A DNA stretch of 64,000 nt, taken from NCBI RefSeq assembly GCF_021353265.1, contig NZ_JAJTWU010000006.1:248001-312000 (forward strand). The letters are read 5' to 3'. Both the position numbers and the translations under genes were made by a program. Shown here piece by piece: positions 40,225-49,603 of this stretch. Under the pieces are notes generated by a model. It searched no databases and was not told the DNA's origin. It saw only the letters and a program-made list of their open reading frames with translations. Every line of letters begins with the position of its first letter. The first letter of the stretch is position 1. This stretch comes from Pelomonas cellulosilytica (GTDB lineage Bacteria > Pseudomonadota > Gammaproteobacteria > Burkholderiales > Burkholderiaceae_C).

Positions 40225-42318
40225 TCAGAAGCCCAGCTTCAGCGTCACCCGCACGGTGCGCGGCTCGGCGGGGTGAACATGCCTGTCGGCCACCGGCGCG
40301 ACCTCACCGGGCAGCTGCGATTCGTAGAAGTACTCGATGTCGTTGACCTTGCGGTCGGCCAGGTTGAAGACGTCCATCGTCAGCTCCGCCTGGCGCCACA
40401 GCTTGCGGGCCACGCGCAGGTTGGTCGTCAGCGACGGGCGCGACCGCACGCTGTTGTCCTCGATGAGCGCGCCCGAGCCGAGATAGCGCCACTGCAAGCT
40501 GGCCGACCAGGACCCGAGGTCGCGCAGCGTGACGGCGACGGAGGCGACCTTGTCGACCGCGTTTGGGATTCGACTGCCGGCCGGATCGGCGCCCTTGAAG
40601 CGCGCGTGCGTCCAGGCCAGGTCGGCGTCGACCAGCAGCCACGGCACCGGCACGTAGCGGTTGTTCCACTCGATGCCGCGCCGCCGGCTCGGTCGGTTGG
40701 CCTCGGTTGCGCCGGCATCCCCGACGTAGACCAGCTCGGAGTCAAAGTCGAGCGTCCACAGCGCCAGCGACGACTGCAGGCCGGGCACCCACTCCGTGCG
40801 CGCGCCCAGCTCCAGGCCCCGCGCGGCGACGAGGCCGGGCACATGGTCGACGGCCTCGCCGGTCCTCGGGTCGATGCGGGCCGTGGCGCCCCGCGCATCG
40901 TTGCTGTGGAAGCCGCGGCCGGCGTTGAGGAACAACTCGGTCTTCGCCCACGGGCCGACGATGAGCGCGAACTTGGGCGAGTAGAGGTGAGCCGACACCC
41001 GGCCCGAGTTGGCCGCGTTCGTCAGGCTGTCGACGCGGAACTGCGCCTGGTCGGCGCGCAGGCCGACGATGCTGCGCAGCCAGGGCGTCAGCTCCACCGT
41101 CGTCTGACCGTACACGCCGGCCAGCGACTCGCGCACGTCGTCGTCGCGCGTCGTCGCGGTGATGTGCCGCTCGACGGTGTCGAACAGCCCCACGCGGATG
41201 CGGTCCTGGCGCAGCTGCACGCCGAACTCGCTGCGCGCGGGCAGGTCGCCCAGCCGGTGGTCGACGGCATGGCTGGCGTTCAGGCCGTAGACGTTGCGAC
41301 GGTCCTGCTGCGAGAACTGGTCGCCATCCTCCGGCCGCTCCATCGCATACGTGAAGTTGCTGAAGAGCTGGAGCCGGTAACTCATCGCGTAGGCCGCCAC
41401 GCGCGTCGCGCCAGCATCGCTGTCACGGTGCCATTCGCCGGACAGGCTGGTGCGGCGCGTCTGGCCGCCGTCGCTCGGATCGATGGCATCGAAGCGGCCG
41501 AACGGCCGGCCGTCGACGGTGCCGGCGTGGATCAATCGCTCGGGCACCTGGTCCGTCGAATTCCACCGGGCGTCATAGGCCATCAGGCTGGCGCTCCAGC
41601 CTTCGGCCCGTGTGCCGGCCGACAGCGTCAGCACGCCGTTGCTCTTGCGTAGGTGCTCGGGCTGCCTCCACGGACCGTCGTTGTGCTGGGCCTCGATGGC
41701 GCCGAGCAGGGTCAGCCCGCCGCCCACTGCGGTGGACGCGCCGCCGACGAAGCGCTGGAACTGCCGCTGCCCCAGCGTCAACGCGACGAAGTTTTCGTCC
41801 AGCGTGCGGCGATAAGCGATGTCGGCCGAGCCGGCCGCCGAGAAGTCGCCGTTGCGGGCGAAGTACGGGCCCTTGCGGTACTCGATGCGGTCGACCAGCT
41901 CGGGGATCAGGAAGTTCAGGTCCGAGTAGCCTTGGCCGTGACCGTGCGTAGGCATGTTGACCGGTATGCCGTCGACGGAGGTGGCGAAGTCGGTGCCGTG
42001 ATCCAGGTTGAAGCCGCGCAGGAAGTACTGGTTGGCCTTGCCGTCGCCCGAGTGCTGCGTGACGATGACGCCGGGCACGAACTCCAGCACCTCGCCGGGC
42101 CGTAGCGCTGGGCGGCTCTTCAGCAGCTCGGCGCGGATGACGCCCTGGGACGCCGCATCGGCGCTGCCGACGGCGTTGTCGTAGTGGCGGCCGCTCACCT
42201 CCACGCGTTCTAGCGGCGTGGCGACGGCCTCGGTGTCAGGCTCGGCAGGCGCGGCCGAAGTGGCCAGCGATAGGCACGCGGCGGCAAACAGCGTCGGCCG
42301 CGAAGGGATCTTGGACAT
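40225..42318 (-). CDS. TonB-dependent outer-membrane receptor
   Basis: 697 residues: signal peptide (about 1-25), plug domain with the LERVEVSGRHYDNAVGSA TonB-box-like start and GVIVTQHSGDGKANQYFLRGFNLDHGTDFATSVDG. A 22-strand-type barrel ends RTVRVTLKLGF with terminal Phe. The plug motif with RGFNLDHGTD is that of a cation/siderophore-type receptor. Ligand unknown. The partner upstream is a small His-rich protein, hinting at metal uptake; that is inference. The 112-nt upstream space carries a 14-bp palindrome at 42337-42350. Confidence 0.87.
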   Translation of the reverse strand: MSKIPSRPTLFAAACLSLATSAAPAEPDTEAVATPLERVEVSGRHYDNAVGSADAASQGVIRAELLKSRPALRPGEVLEFVPGVIVTQHSGDGKANQYFLRGFNLDHGTDFATSVDGIPVNMPTHGHGQGYSDLNFLIPELVDRIEYRKGPYFARNGDFSAAGSADIAYRRTLDENFVALTLGQRQFQRFVGGASTAVGGGLTLLGAIEAQHNDGPWRQPEHLRKSNGVLTLSAGTRAEGWSASLMAYDARWNSTDQVPERLIHAGTVDGRPFGRFDAIDPSDGGQTRRTSLSGEWHRDSDAGATRVAAYAMSYRLQLFSNFTYAMERPEDGDQFSQQDRRNVYGLNASHAVDHRLGDLPARSEFGVQLRQDRIRVGLFDTVERHITATTRDDDVRESLAGVYGQTTVELTPWLRSIVGLRADQAQFRVDSLTNAANSGRVSAHLYSPKFALIVGPWAKTELFLNAGRGFHSNDARGATARIDPRTGEAVDHVPGLVAARGLELGARTEWVPGLQSSLALWTLDFDSELVYVGDAGATEANRPSRRRGIEWNNRYVPVPWLLVDADLAWTHARFKGADPAGSRIPNAVDKVASVAVTLRDLGSWSASLQWRYLGSGALIEDNSVRSRPSLTTNLRVARKLWRQAELTMDVFNLADRKVNDIEYFYESQLPGEVAPVADRHVHPAEPRTVRVTLKLGF

Positions 42319-42336
42319 GGAAGGTCTCGTGGTTCG

Positions 42337-42350
42337 GCCTGCGCGCAGGC
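42337..42350. promoter_or_regulatory. Perfect palindrome upstream of TonB receptor gene
   Basis: GCCTGCG-CGCAGGC, 14 bp perfect, about 20-33 nt before the receptor start. A possible operator or hairpin in the leader. No iron, zinc or cobalamin element is recognisable here. Confidence 0.35.
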
Positions 42351-42430
42351 GCAGGCACTGGCCGTCACGGGCGGACAGGCCAAGGCAAGTGATGGCGCGA
42401 AGGATCGGCGGCGGGCCGCCGGGCGGTCGC

Positions 42431-42937
42431 TCAGCCGCGGGGTGGTGCGAGCAGCGGCGCGACGACGCGATCGCGCCAGTGCTGCAGCGGCGCGGCGGGC
42501 CGGCCCCCCCGTGGCGCGACATCCACGGCCAGCGCGCCGGGCAGCCAAGCCAGGAAGGCGGTCACGCCGGGCTCATGCGCCGCGTCGTCACCGCCGTCGC
42601 TCAGATCAACGGCGTCCGTCGTGTCCGCCGTGTGCCGGTGGTAGACGCCGCCATGCTGATGCAGCCCGGCGGCCGGCCCGCGGCTCGCCACCCAGGCGGG
42701 CGCAGGCGCCTGCAGCCGCGCGTCCTGCGCGGCGTGCAGCCGGTCCAGCACGGCGCGTAGCGGCTGGGCCAGGCGGGTGAACACGTCAGCCCGCGAGGCC
42801 GCCGCAGTGTGCACGTGGCGATGCCCGTGGATGCCCGCCACGAGCTGCACGATGCTTTGCAGCGGCAGCACGACCAGCAGCAGCACAAGCAGGCTGGTGC
42901 GCGTTCGGCGCAGGAGGATCAACAGGACGGGTGGCAC
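42431..42937 (-). CDS. Small His-rich exported protein, possible metal binder
   Basis: 168 residues. A hydrophobic N-terminal segment (residues 4-33, LLILLRRTRTSLLVLLLVVLP) acts as a signal or anchor. His-rich patches follow: HGHRHVH at about residues 37-43 and HQHGGVYHRH near residue 92. The start is GTG at 42937; no better alternative is seen. I do not recognise the family. It lies 112 nt upstream of the TonB receptor gene on the same strand. A periplasmic metal-buffering role is inference from the His clusters. Confidence 0.65.
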   Translation of the reverse strand: MPPVLLILLRRTRTSLLVLLLVVLPLQSIVQLVAGIHGHRHVHTAAASRADVFTRLAQPLRAVLDRLHAAQDARLQAPAPAWVASRGPAAGLHQHGGVYHRHTADTTDAVDLSDGGDDAAHEPGVTAFLAWLPGALAVDVAPRGGRPAAPLQHWRDRVVAPLLAPPRG

Positions 42938-43059
42938 GGGTTTGGCGACGTGAGGGCAGCAGGCCGGGGCGCATCGTCGGGCGCTGCGGTTGCCTGCGTG
43001 TGACAGCAGCTGCAGCTTCTACGCAGCCCGGCCGCGTCTGGACGCACGCTGACGTGCGA

Positions 43060-43524
43060 TCACCAGCTCGTGAACGGCCGCACGGCGAGGTTGGCGTTGA
43101 CGTACCGCCCGTCGCCGGTGACGTCCTCGCCCAGCCATTGCGGATGGGTGAACGCCTGCTGCTCGGACGCCAGCTCGATCTCGGCCAGCACCAGCCCGGC
43201 GTTCGCGCCGACGAACTCGTCCACCTCCCAGGTCATGCCATCCACGACGCACAGGTGGCGCACCTTCTCCACGACCGGCCCGTCGCACAGACCCAGCAGC
43301 TCGGCGGCATCGGCCAGCGGGATCGGATACTCGAACTCGGCGCGCGTGGCGCCCCGCGTGCGGCCCTTGATGGTCAGCCAGCCCGCCTCGCCGGCGATGC
43401 GCACGCGCACGGTCCGCGCGGGGTCTCGGCTGAGGTAGCCCTGGCTGAAACGCGTGGCACTGGCAGCCGCCTGCCGCCACTCGTCGTTGCGGACGAGGAA
43501 TTTGCGTTCGATCTCGATGCCCAT
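43060..43524 (-). CDS. CYTH domain protein (triphosphate tunnel metalloenzyme)
   Basis: 154 residues, a single CYTH domain. The ExExK signature is EIERK at residues 4-8. The alternating charged strands RTVRVRIAGEAGWLTIKG, AEFEYPIPLADA and VDEFVGANAGLVLAEIEL line the tunnel. Members hydrolyse inorganic triphosphate or make related cyclic products; the bacterial short form is usually a triphosphatase. Cytosolic. Neighbours do not suggest a specific pathway. Confidence 0.92.
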   Translation of the reverse strand: MGIEIERKFLVRNDEWRQAAASATRFSQGYLSRDPARTVRVRIAGEAGWLTIKGRTRGATRAEFEYPIPLADAAELLGLCDGPVVEKVRHLCVVDGMTWEVDEFVGANAGLVLAEIELASEQQAFTHPQWLGEDVTGDGRYVNANLAVRPFTSW

Positions 43525-43572
43525 CTGCTGTCGCTCACTGCACGGTGCGGGGCGCGCAGTGTGCCTCAGAGG

Positions 43573-44610
43573 TCAAGGCGCGGTGGTGAACGACCAGGCC
43601 AGGTGCAGCGGCTGGTCAGCCAACGTCGCGTCGAGCTCCACGCGGTAGGTCGTGCCCGCCGCCAGCGGCGCATTCGGCACCAGCGCGGCTTCGCCGCTGT
43701 CGAGCACGCCGTTGCGGTCGTTGGCCGCGGTGATCAGCGTCGCGTCGACGGCCCCGCCATCGGTGGCGCGCGTCATGACGAAGCGGCTCACCTGCACGGG
43801 CGCCGCCGCGTGGATCGAGGCCGGGTAGCCCTCCACGACGCCAGCTTCCAGCGGCTTCATGTCCGAGCGCTGCATCTGCGCCGGCAGGCTCGTGGCGCCG
43901 TCGCGCGGCCAGAAGGCGTAAGTCGCAGCCGGGGTCGGCGGCGTGTCGGCCAGCAGCGCGGCGTCCAGCACCAGCGTCCGCTTGGCCGAGCCGGGCAGTC
44001 CCGAGCCGCCCACGCCGAGATCCCGCATGCGCGCGTCCAACAGGAAGACGCGGCCGTACAGGCTGTGCAGCATGTAGTTGACGGCATCCCAGGGCGGCAG
44101 CTCTGCATTGGCCGGCACGTCATAACCCAGCATGACCTCGCTGCGCACACGGACGTTCGCCTGGTCGGGCACCGTCACGCCTGCACCGGCCAGGCGCTCG
44201 GCGAGCGTCGCGCCGGTGAAGCACGGGCGATCGGGCTGTTCATCCTGCCCAGCGTGGTTGTTGGTCGCGCTGTAGCGGGCATGGGCCTGGGCGGCCGTGT
44301 CCAGCGCGGTGTCCCGCACGAACGGCGACAGGCCCACGGTCGTTCGCACTAGATTCAGCAGCAGGAAGACGTTGGTTCGTACCGACGATGCATCGTCGCC
44401 GGTGCAGCCCGTCGTCGGATCGGGCGTGGGCTCGGGCACGCCGGACGACGGCGTGCTGGGCGGCGCAACGACGCCGGAGGCCGCCGGCTCCGTAGGAGGC
44501 GGCGCGGTCCCGACGGCGGCACCACCGCTGCCACCACCGCACGCGGTCAGCAAGAGGGTCATCAACAGCGCACAGAACGAAACGCCCGGCTGGCGTCGGA
44601 TGAGGAACAT
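43573..44610 (-). CDS. CAP-domain lipoprotein
   Basis: 345 residues. Lipobox LLTACGGG gives Cys at about residue 24. A Pro/Thr/Ser-rich linker (about 30-70) leads to a CAP/SCP-like domain. Visible parts are NVFLLLNLVRTTVGLSPFVRDTALDTAAQAHARYSATNN and ERLAGAG. A beta-rich extension with a Pro-rich segment completes the chain. Anchored in the envelope by lipid; function unknown. CAP domains elsewhere bind ligands or act as proteases, but catalytic residues are not clear here. Confidence 0.78.
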   Translation of the reverse strand: MFLIRRQPGVSFCALLMTLLLTACGGGSGGAAVGTAPPPTEPAASGVVAPPSTPSSGVPEPTPDPTTGCTGDDASSVRTNVFLLLNLVRTTVGLSPFVRDTALDTAAQAHARYSATNNHAGQDEQPDRPCFTGATLAERLAGAGVTVPDQANVRVRSEVMLGYDVPANAELPPWDAVNYMLHSLYGRVFLLDARMRDLGVGGSGLPGSAKRTLVLDAALLADTPPTPAATYAFWPRDGATSLPAQMQRSDMKPLEAGVVEGYPASIHAAAPVQVSRFVMTRATDGGAVDATLITAANDRNGVLDSGEAALVPNAPLAAGTTYRVELDATLADQPLHLAWSFTTAP

Positions 44611-44755
44611 GCAAACTCCGCGGCCGGGTATCGACCAGACATGCACCGGCACAGCGCCCGGCAGTTCCATTGGAGAAGGGCGCGTCCGGCAGCAGGGTCG
44701 GCAACCGCTCGCTCGTCTTGTAGGACAGCGCCGGTTTTGCGCGGAGCGGCGTCCC

Positions 44756-45316
44756 TCAGAAGAGCGCTTGCTGGTCACCCGCCAGTTGGCCGGCCGAACG
44801 GGCCTCGATGAGCAGCAGGCGGCGCTTCGTCTCCAGCCCTCCCGGCGCCGAGAAGCCCGTCGGTGCACCGCCCGCGCCCATGACGCGGTGGCAGGGCACG
44901 ATGGGCGGGAAGGGGTTGTGGCCCGCCGCGCGCCCCACCGCCCGGGCCCCGCCGGGCTGGCCCAAGGCCGCGGCGATCTCGCCGTAGGTGCGCGTCCGGC
45001 CGACCGGGATCGTGCGCGTCAGCCACAGCACCCGCCGGTCGAAGTCGGGCAGGCGCCGGTCGTCGAGCGGGATGTCGAGCAGCTCGCGGTGGTCAGGCGT
45101 TTCACCGGCCAGCAGCCGCTGCACGGCGGCGATGGCACGCTGCACCGGCTCGGGCGGTGGCGCCTCATGCGCATCGCCGAAGCGCTGCTGCATCAGCGCC
45201 CGCAGTGCCGCCACGTCGCCGGCCGGCAGCTGGGAGCCGGCGATCCCCTGCGCCGCATCACCACGCCACGCGATGCCACAGGCGCCGAGGGCCGTGTCGA
45301 ACACGGCGAACCACAC
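44756..45316 (-). CDS. ogt: Methylated-DNA--protein-cysteine methyltransferase
   Basis: 186 residues. Removes O6-alkyl groups from guanine by transfer to an active-site Cys, here in PFPPIVPCHRVMG. The helix-turn-helix region RTRTYGEIAAALGQPGGARAVGRAAGHNP precedes it. Start is GTG at 45316, 15 nt after the dusA stop; ATG options upstream would lie inside dusA. Co-oriented with dusA and probably on its transcript. It lacks the AraC-like Ada regulatory half, so it is the Ogt type. Confidence 0.9.
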   Translation of the reverse strand: MWFAVFDTALGACGIAWRGDAAQGIAGSQLPAGDVAALRALMQQRFGDAHEAPPPEPVQRAIAAVQRLLAGETPDHRELLDIPLDDRRLPDFDRRVLWLTRTIPVGRTRTYGEIAAALGQPGGARAVGRAAGHNPFPPIVPCHRVMGAGGAPTGFSAPGGLETKRRLLLIEARSAGQLAGDQQALF

Positions 45317-45330
45317 CGGCGCGCGAGGGC

Positions 45331-46341
45331 TCAACCGCCCTGCCCTCGCCGCGCCGCCGTCGCCTGTGCAGCCACTTCGCGCGGCGGCAGGGTCTTGAGC
45401 CGGTGGTCGCTCCACACCTGGCGCCAGCGCCGCGCACCGGGCGTGCCGTTCCACAGCCCCAGCGCATGGCGCATCGCGTACGCCCACGACCGGCCACTGG
45501 CGTGCACGCGGTCCAGGTAGTCCAACCAGCGGGCCTCCACGTCGTCGCGGCTCGTGGCGGGGTCACCGGCACCGAAGAAGCGCGAGTCCCACTGCGCCAT
45601 GCTCCAGGGCTCGTGGTAGGCCTCACGGCCGATCATGACGCCGTCCACCTTCAGCAGCTGTGCAGCGATCTCATCGAGCGTCTTGAGGCCGCCGTTGATG
45701 GCGATCGTGAGGCGCGGGAAGTCGCGCTTGAGCTGCGCCACGACGTCGTAGCGCAGCGGGGGGATTTCACGGTTCTCCTTCGGAGACAGGCCTTGCAACC
45801 AAGCATTGCGGGCGTGGACGATGAAGACCTCGCAACCGGCAGACGCCACCGTGCCGACGAAATCGCGCACGAATTCGTAGCTCTCGATCCTGTCGATGCC
45901 GATGCGGTGCTTGACGGTGACGGGCAACGCCGTCGCGTCGCGCATGGCCTTTACGCAGTCGGCCACCAACTGCGGCTCGGACATCAGGCAGGCGCCGAAC
46001 GCGCCGCGCTGCACGCGCTCGCTGGGGCAGCCGCAGTTCAGGTTGACCTCGTCATAGCCCCAGCGCTCGGCGAGCCGGGCACAGGCGGCCAGGTCCTCCG
46101 GCTCGCTGCCGCCCAGCTGCAGCGCGACGGGATGCTCCTCGGCGTTGAAGTCCAGGTGCCGGGGCTGGTCGCCGTGCAGCAGCGCGCCGGTCGTCACCAT
46201 CTCGGTATAGAGCAGCGCGTGGCGGGTGATAAGGCGGTGAAAGTACCGGCAATGGCGATCGGTCCAGTCCATCATGGGCGCCACGCTCAGGCGCCAGGGG
46301 GAAAAGCCGGTGCCCGGCTGCTGTTCTTGCTTGGAATCCAT
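45331..46341 (-). CDS. dusA: tRNA-dihydrouridine(20/20a) synthase DusA
   Basis: 336 residues. Flavin enzyme that reduces uridine at D-loop positions 20/20a. The TIM-barrel start SVAPMMDWTDRHCRYFHRL marks DusA rather than DusB or DusC. NLNCGCPSERVQRGAFGACLM holds the catalytic Cys. VKHRIGID and the INGGLKTLDE region also match. The gene is divergent from the isochorismatase-family gene across 144 nt, which holds both promoters. Confidence 0.96.
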   Translation of the reverse strand: MDSKQEQQPGTGFSPWRLSVAPMMDWTDRHCRYFHRLITRHALLYTEMVTTGALLHGDQPRHLDFNAEEHPVALQLGGSEPEDLAACARLAERWGYDEVNLNCGCPSERVQRGAFGACLMSEPQLVADCVKAMRDATALPVTVKHRIGIDRIESYEFVRDFVGTVASAGCEVFIVHARNAWLQGLSPKENREIPPLRYDVVAQLKRDFPRLTIAINGGLKTLDEIAAQLLKVDGVMIGREAYHEPWSMAQWDSRFFGAGDPATSRDDVEARWLDYLDRVHASGRSWAYAMRHALGLWNGTPGARRWRQVWSDHRLKTLPPREVAAQATAARRGQGG

Positions 46342-46485
46342 CCGGACGGTCAACCCACTGCCAAGTAGCGGATTGTGCCTGCCGGGGCTGCGGGAACCGC
46401 GTTTGCTCCGCGAAGGCCCCATGCCGAGACGCCTCCGAGCCACTGCAATGCCTACCTCCCCTTCGCCACTCCTGCCCCATTTGCC

Positions 46486-47082
46486 ATGCGCCGATACGTG
46501 ACGACCGGCGGTCAGCAGGAGCCGCTGCCACACTCGCGCCGCGTGTTGCTGCTGGTGGACTTCATCAACCCGATGAGCTTCATCGGCGCCGACGATCTGG
46601 CGCCGCACGCGCTGGCGGCGGCGCGTGCGGCAGCCGCGCTGAAGCAGCGCTTCGATGTCGCGGGCGAGCGCACGATCTACGTCAACGACAACTTTGGCCA
46701 ATGGCGATCCGACTTCCGAACCCTTGTCCAGCACTGCCGACGCCAGCGCGGCCCCGCCGCACAGCTGGTGCGTCAGCTCTCCCCTGGGGCCGACGACCTC
46801 ACCGTGCTGAAGCCCCGCCATTCCGGCTTCCACGCGACACCGCTGGAGCTGCTGCTGGAGCAGCTTGGCACACGGCAACTGGTCATCGCCGGGCTCGCCA
46901 CGGACTACTGCGTGATGTGCACCGCGATGGACGCCTTCGTGCGCGGCTACAGGCTGTGGATCCCGGCGGACTGCACGGCGGCAGAGTCGCCCGAGAAGCA
47001 CGAACTTGCGCTCGCATGGATGCATGACGCGTTGAAAGCCGACATTCTCCCTGCCGCCCGGCAGCCACTCCGCGCCCGATGA
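46486..47082 (+). CDS. Cysteine hydrolase, isochorismatase family
   Basis: 198 residues. The Asp-Lys-Cys triad is visible: Asp in LLLVDFINPM, Lys in LKPRHSGF, and Cys in AGLATDYCVMCTAMDA. Family members hydrolyse amides or isochorismate-like substrates; this branch resembles peroxyureidoacrylate-/nicotinamidase-like hydrolases but the substrate is not given. The start at 46486 gives MRRYVTTGG. Overlaps the next gene by 4 nt (ATGA). Confidence 0.85.
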   Translation: MRRYVTTGGQQEPLPHSRRVLLLVDFINPMSFIGADDLAPHALAAARAAAALKQRFDVAGERTIYVNDNFGQWRSDFRTLVQHCRRQRGPAAQLVRQLSPGADDLTVLKPRHSGFHATPLELLLEQLGTRQLVIAGLATDYCVMCTAMDAFVRGYRLWIPADCTAAESPEKHELALAWMHDALKADILPAARQPLRAR

Positions 47083-47594
47083 CGACGAAGATCATCCTGC
47101 TGCGCCACGCCGAGAAGCCATCAGCCGACGGGACCGTTGGCGGGGTGGATGCAAGCGGCAGGCCCAATGACGACGACCTGAGCGTGCGCGGCTGGCAGCG
47201 CGCCGGGGCACTGGCGCGCTTTTTCGCACCGGGGGGCGGCAGCCTGGGCGTTCCGAGGGCGCTCTATGCGAGCCGTCCGACCGCCGAGCACCCCAGCCGG
47301 CGCGCCGTCAGCACGCTGCAACCGTTGGCCCGGTGGCTGGGCCTGCCGCTGAACCAGAGCTTCACCTGCGGCCAGGAGCCTGCGCTGACACAGGCGCTCG
47401 CAACGGACGAAGGGGTGACGCTTGTCGCGTGGGATCACCGCGGCCTGTGCCGCATTGCGCAGGCGCTGGTTGGCGCCGCCGCGCCGGACCATTGGCCCGC
47501 TGGCTGCTTCGACCGCTACTGGATCTTCAGCCGCGACGCCGATGGATGGCGGCTGGCGCCGCAGCCCCAACAGCTGCTCGACGGCGACGACTAA
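47079..47594 (+). CDS. Histidine phosphatase-like protein
   Basis: 171 residues, with the phosphoglycerate mutase/histidine phosphatase start IILLRHAEKPSADG (RHxE motif). A second catalytic His is likely in WDHRGLCRIA near residue 112. The family dephosphorylates small metabolites or proteins. It is translationally coupled to the isochorismatase-family gene, but no joint pathway is evident. Convergent with the enoyl-CoA hydratase gene 12 nt away. Confidence 0.8.
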   Translation: MTTKIILLRHAEKPSADGTVGGVDASGRPNDDDLSVRGWQRAGALARFFAPGGGSLGVPRALYASRPTAEHPSRRAVSTLQPLARWLGLPLNQSFTCGQEPALTQALATDEGVTLVAWDHRGLCRIAQALVGAAAPDHWPAGCFDRYWIFSRDADGWRLAPQPQQLLDGDD

Positions 47595-47606
47595 ACGACC
47601 AAGAAT

Positions 47607-48722
47607 TCAGGCGAGATCGCTTAGCGGATGCTCGCCGGCCGGCCACGGGCTCGCGAAGAAGGCGGCCACCTCGGCCGGGTCCACGTCGGCCAGCGTGGGC
47701 GGATGCCAGCGCGGCGCATGGTCCTTGTCAACGGCCAACGCCCGGATGCCTTCCACCGTCTCGCTGCGGGCGGCGCCCCGCAGATGAAAGGCGTGATGCA
47801 CCAGGTCGCGCTCTAGGCGAAGGTCGTCCGCCAGGCTGAGCCCGCGCGCGCGGCGCACCAACTCCAGCGTGACGCACAGCATCAGCGGCGAGCGCTTGAG
47901 CAGCGTCTCGTGGGCCTCGCGCGCCCAGTCGTCCTCCGCCGCGGCCAGCGACGCCAGGATGGCCGACAGGCTGGCCTGGCCGAAGTGGCGATCGATGCGG
48001 TCCAGCGTGGCCTTCGGCGCAGACGCCGGCGCGAGGTCGGCACGCTCCATGACAGTCGCCACGACGTGCTCGGCGCTCGGCTGGCTGCCGTGGCGCAGGT
48101 CGTCCACGAGGGCGGGCCACTGCTCGGCGCGCACGTACACGTCGCCGAGTCCCCACTCCAGCGCGTCGCCGACGGCGATGGCCTGGCCGGTCAGAGCCAG
48201 CCACTCTCCCACATGGCCCGGGCACTGCCCGAGGAACCAGCCACCGCCGACGTCGGGGAACAGGCCAATGCCCGTCTCCGGCATCGCGAGCCTGGAGTTC
48301 TCGTTGAGCACGCGCAGCTTGGCGCCCTGGCTGATACCCATGCCGCCCCCCATGACGATGCCGTCCATCAGAGCGACATAGGGCTTGGGGTAGTGGTGGA
48401 TGAGGTGGTTGAGGCGATATTCCTCGGTGAAGAACTCGCCCAGCGCCGAGTCGCCAGCGAGGGCCGCCTGGTGGAAGAAGCGGATGTCGCCGCCCGCGCA
48501 GAAGGCCGCCGGTTTGCCGTCGCGACTTGCGCCCAACACGGCGACGGCCTGGATTTCCGGCTGGCCGGCCCAGTGGCGCAGCAACGCCGTCATGTCGCGG
48601 ATCATCGGCAGCGACAAGGCGTTCAGCGCCTGCGGCCGGTTTAGCGTGATGAGGCCCAGGCAGCCGTTGACGTGGGCCAGGATCTGGCCGTCGGACTGGA
48701 GCGTCGGGATCAGGTCGGTCAT
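47607..48722 (-). CDS. Enoyl-CoA hydratase/isomerase family, 3-hydroxyisobutyryl-CoA hydrolase type
   Basis: 371 residues, the length of 3-hydroxyisobutyryl-CoA hydrolases (valine degradation) rather than of ordinary crotonases. Crotonase-fold motifs LGLITLNRPQALNALSL, FCAGGDIRFFHQ and MDGIVMGGGMGISQGAKLRV are present, and GIGLFPDVGGGWFLGQCPG is characteristic of this branch. The gene overlaps the EamA gene by 4 nt. Confidence 0.88.
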   Translation of the reverse strand: MTDLIPTLQSDGQILAHVNGCLGLITLNRPQALNALSLPMIRDMTALLRHWAGQPEIQAVAVLGASRDGKPAAFCAGGDIRFFHQAALAGDSALGEFFTEEYRLNHLIHHYPKPYVALMDGIVMGGGMGISQGAKLRVLNENSRLAMPETGIGLFPDVGGGWFLGQCPGHVGEWLALTGQAIAVGDALEWGLGDVYVRAEQWPALVDDLRHGSQPSAEHVVATVMERADLAPASAPKATLDRIDRHFGQASLSAILASLAAAEDDWAREAHETLLKRSPLMLCVTLELVRRARGLSLADDLRLERDLVHHAFHLRGAARSETVEGIRALAVDKDHAPRWHPPTLADVDPAEVAAFFASPWPAGEHPLSDLA

Positions 48723-49597
48723 GCGTTTTTCAGGGCGGTGTCACGGGAGGAAGGAGCCAGGGCCTCGTTGGCGACCAGCGCGGCGAGCACAAGGCTACCG
48801 CCAATCAGCGCCGCGTCTCCTGGGTGTTCGCCCGCAAAGGCCCACGCCCACAAGACGCCCAGCAGCGTCTCGGACTGGCCCAGCAGCGCGATTTCATGGC
48901 TGGGCAGCTCGCGGGCGAGCCGCACGGCCAGCAGGCACGGGATGGCGAGCTGGAAGACGCCCAGCAGCGCCAGCAGGACCAGGTCGTGCGCGCCGGCCTG
49001 CAGCGGCCAGGCCGGCGGCAGCGTGGCGCCGGCCGACATCAACGCGCCGAGCAGCACGGCCGGCAGCATGTCCTGACCGGCGCCCTGCCCCACCTTCTGC
49101 AGCAGACACCAGTTGGTGGCGGCAGCCAGCGGTACGCCCAGCGCCACGATCACACCCGCCAGGCGACCGCCAGCACCGGCCTGCTGGCCGAACATCCACG
49201 CAATGCCGATGCCGGCCACGACGATGGCGGCCCAGGTGCGCCGGGGAATGTGCTGGCGCAGGAAGGCGCGCGCGAACAGCGCCGTCAGGAGCGGCCCGAG
49301 GGACATCGTGACCAACACGTTGGCGACCGTCGTCAGCGATAGCGCCACCATGAAGGCGGTGAACATGACAGCCCAGCAGACGCCCGATGCCCACACGGCC
49401 ACGCCGCGCAAGGCCGGCCACAGCGCCCGACCCCGTATGGCGCCGAGCAGGACGACCAACGCCGCCGCGTTGAAGGCGCTGCGCCAGAACGTGATCTCGA
49501 ACCCGCGCGCCGCCTCCAGCTGCCGCGTGACAACGCCCGCCGAACTCCACATCAGCGTGACCAGCAGCATCAGCAAGACGGCAGACCGGTGACTCAT
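48719..49597 (-). CDS. EamA/DMT-family transporter
   Basis: 292 residues, ten predicted helices in two EamA halves (SAVLLMLLVTLMWSSAGVVTRQL at the start; LAGVIVALGVPLAAATNWCLLQK opening the second half). Exports or imports a small metabolite; substrate unknown. It overlaps the downstream hydrolase gene. Its start codon follows a hairpin that holds the only Shine-Dalgarno-like sequence. Confidence 0.88.
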   Translation of the reverse strand: MSHRSAVLLMLLVTLMWSSAGVVTRQLEAARGFEITFWRSAFNAAALVVLLGAIRGRALWPALRGVAVWASGVCWAVMFTAFMVALSLTTVANVLVTMSLGPLLTALFARAFLRQHIPRRTWAAIVVAGIGIAWMFGQQAGAGGRLAGVIVALGVPLAAATNWCLLQKVGQGAGQDMLPAVLLGALMSAGATLPPAWPLQAGAHDLVLLALLGVFQLAIPCLLAVRLARELPSHEIALLGQSETLLGVLWAWAFAGEHPGDAALIGGSLVLAALVANEALAPSSRDTALKNA

Positions 49598-49603
49598 GAA
49601 CGA

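Noticed and set aside
42319-42430. A cobalamin riboswitch upstream of the TonB receptor gene
   Set aside because: The leader is only 112 nt, and no B12-box-like sequence is visible.
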